Below, one piece after another: positions 20,567 through 20,586 of a stretch of 20,586 nt of DNA. Location: NCBI GenBank assembly GCA_964531505.1, contig CAZHDT010000011.1:1-20586 (forward strand), given 5' to 3'. A program made the translations under genes and the position numbers. The DNA comes from UBA6264 sp964531505. GTDB lineage: Bacteria > Patescibacteriota > Patescibacteriia > UBA2591 > UBA6264. Position 1 is the stretch's first letter, and the number at the start of each line of letters is the position of its first letter. Under the pieces are notes generated by a model. The model searched no databases, was not told the DNA's origin, and was given only the letters and a program-made list of their open reading frames with translations.

Positions 20567-20586
20567 ATTAATTTTTTATAATACTA

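Overview
The window is AT-rich (roughly 70% A+T by eye), densely coded bacterial chromosome. The gene content fits the Candidate Phyla Radiation (Patescibacteria), most likely a Parcubacteria-type lineage. The pointers are an aspartyl-tRNA synthetase without its GAD domain, a translin/TRAX-like protein, DUF5652 and other very small proteins, a reduced peptidoglycan toolkit, and tRNAs without encoded CCA. Glycine is written with GGN codons and the recognisable genes contain no in-frame TGA, so the code is standard table 11. This argues against the UGA-Gly lineages (Gracilibacteria/Absconditabacteria). The lineage is inferred from gene content and was not tested by phylogeny.

Left half (1-9250) reads leftward: tRNA-Lys; a calcium-type P-type ATPase followed 2 bp later by a cation/Ca2+ exchanger; then asnS, a 104-residue unknown, aspS, ftsX and queA in one tight run; then tRNA-Cys. 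A 72-residue orphan lies between tRNA-Lys and the divergent point. Right half (9384-20566) reads rightward in several units. The first is dnaB-recR-translin-DUF1653-dCMP deaminase behind a clear promoter. Next come a small membrane protein with its own promoter and terminator, and then DUF167, MTA/MTI phosphorylase and MTA deaminase. Two small genes follow that are easily missed: a Cys-rich DUF6485-like protein and a Lys-rich histone-H1-like protein with an internal 48-bp tandem duplication. Last are DUF192, an MscS channel and DUF5652, then a FemX-like transferase, a D,D-carboxypeptidase and a COG2426 membrane protein. No mobile element, CRISPR array, rRNA or phage gene was seen.

Functionally, asnS and aspS supply separate Asn- and Asp-tRNA charging. 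The ATPase and exchanger form a cation (probably Ca2+) homeostasis pair. The MTA deaminase and phosphorylase overlap by 4 bp and have residues predicting a deaminate-first route from methylthioadenosine to hypoxanthine plus methylthioribose-1-phosphate. FemX-like plus DacA-like indicate active peptidoglycan tailoring. The most notable points are the GAD-less AspRS, the translin-family protein that keeps the TRAX acidic residues, the predicted MTI-specific phosphorylase, the altered ion-site residues of the ATPase, the repeat-built H1-like protein, and a perfect 13-bp inverted repeat just upstream of the DUF192 gene. I found no wholly new multi-gene defence or mobile system.
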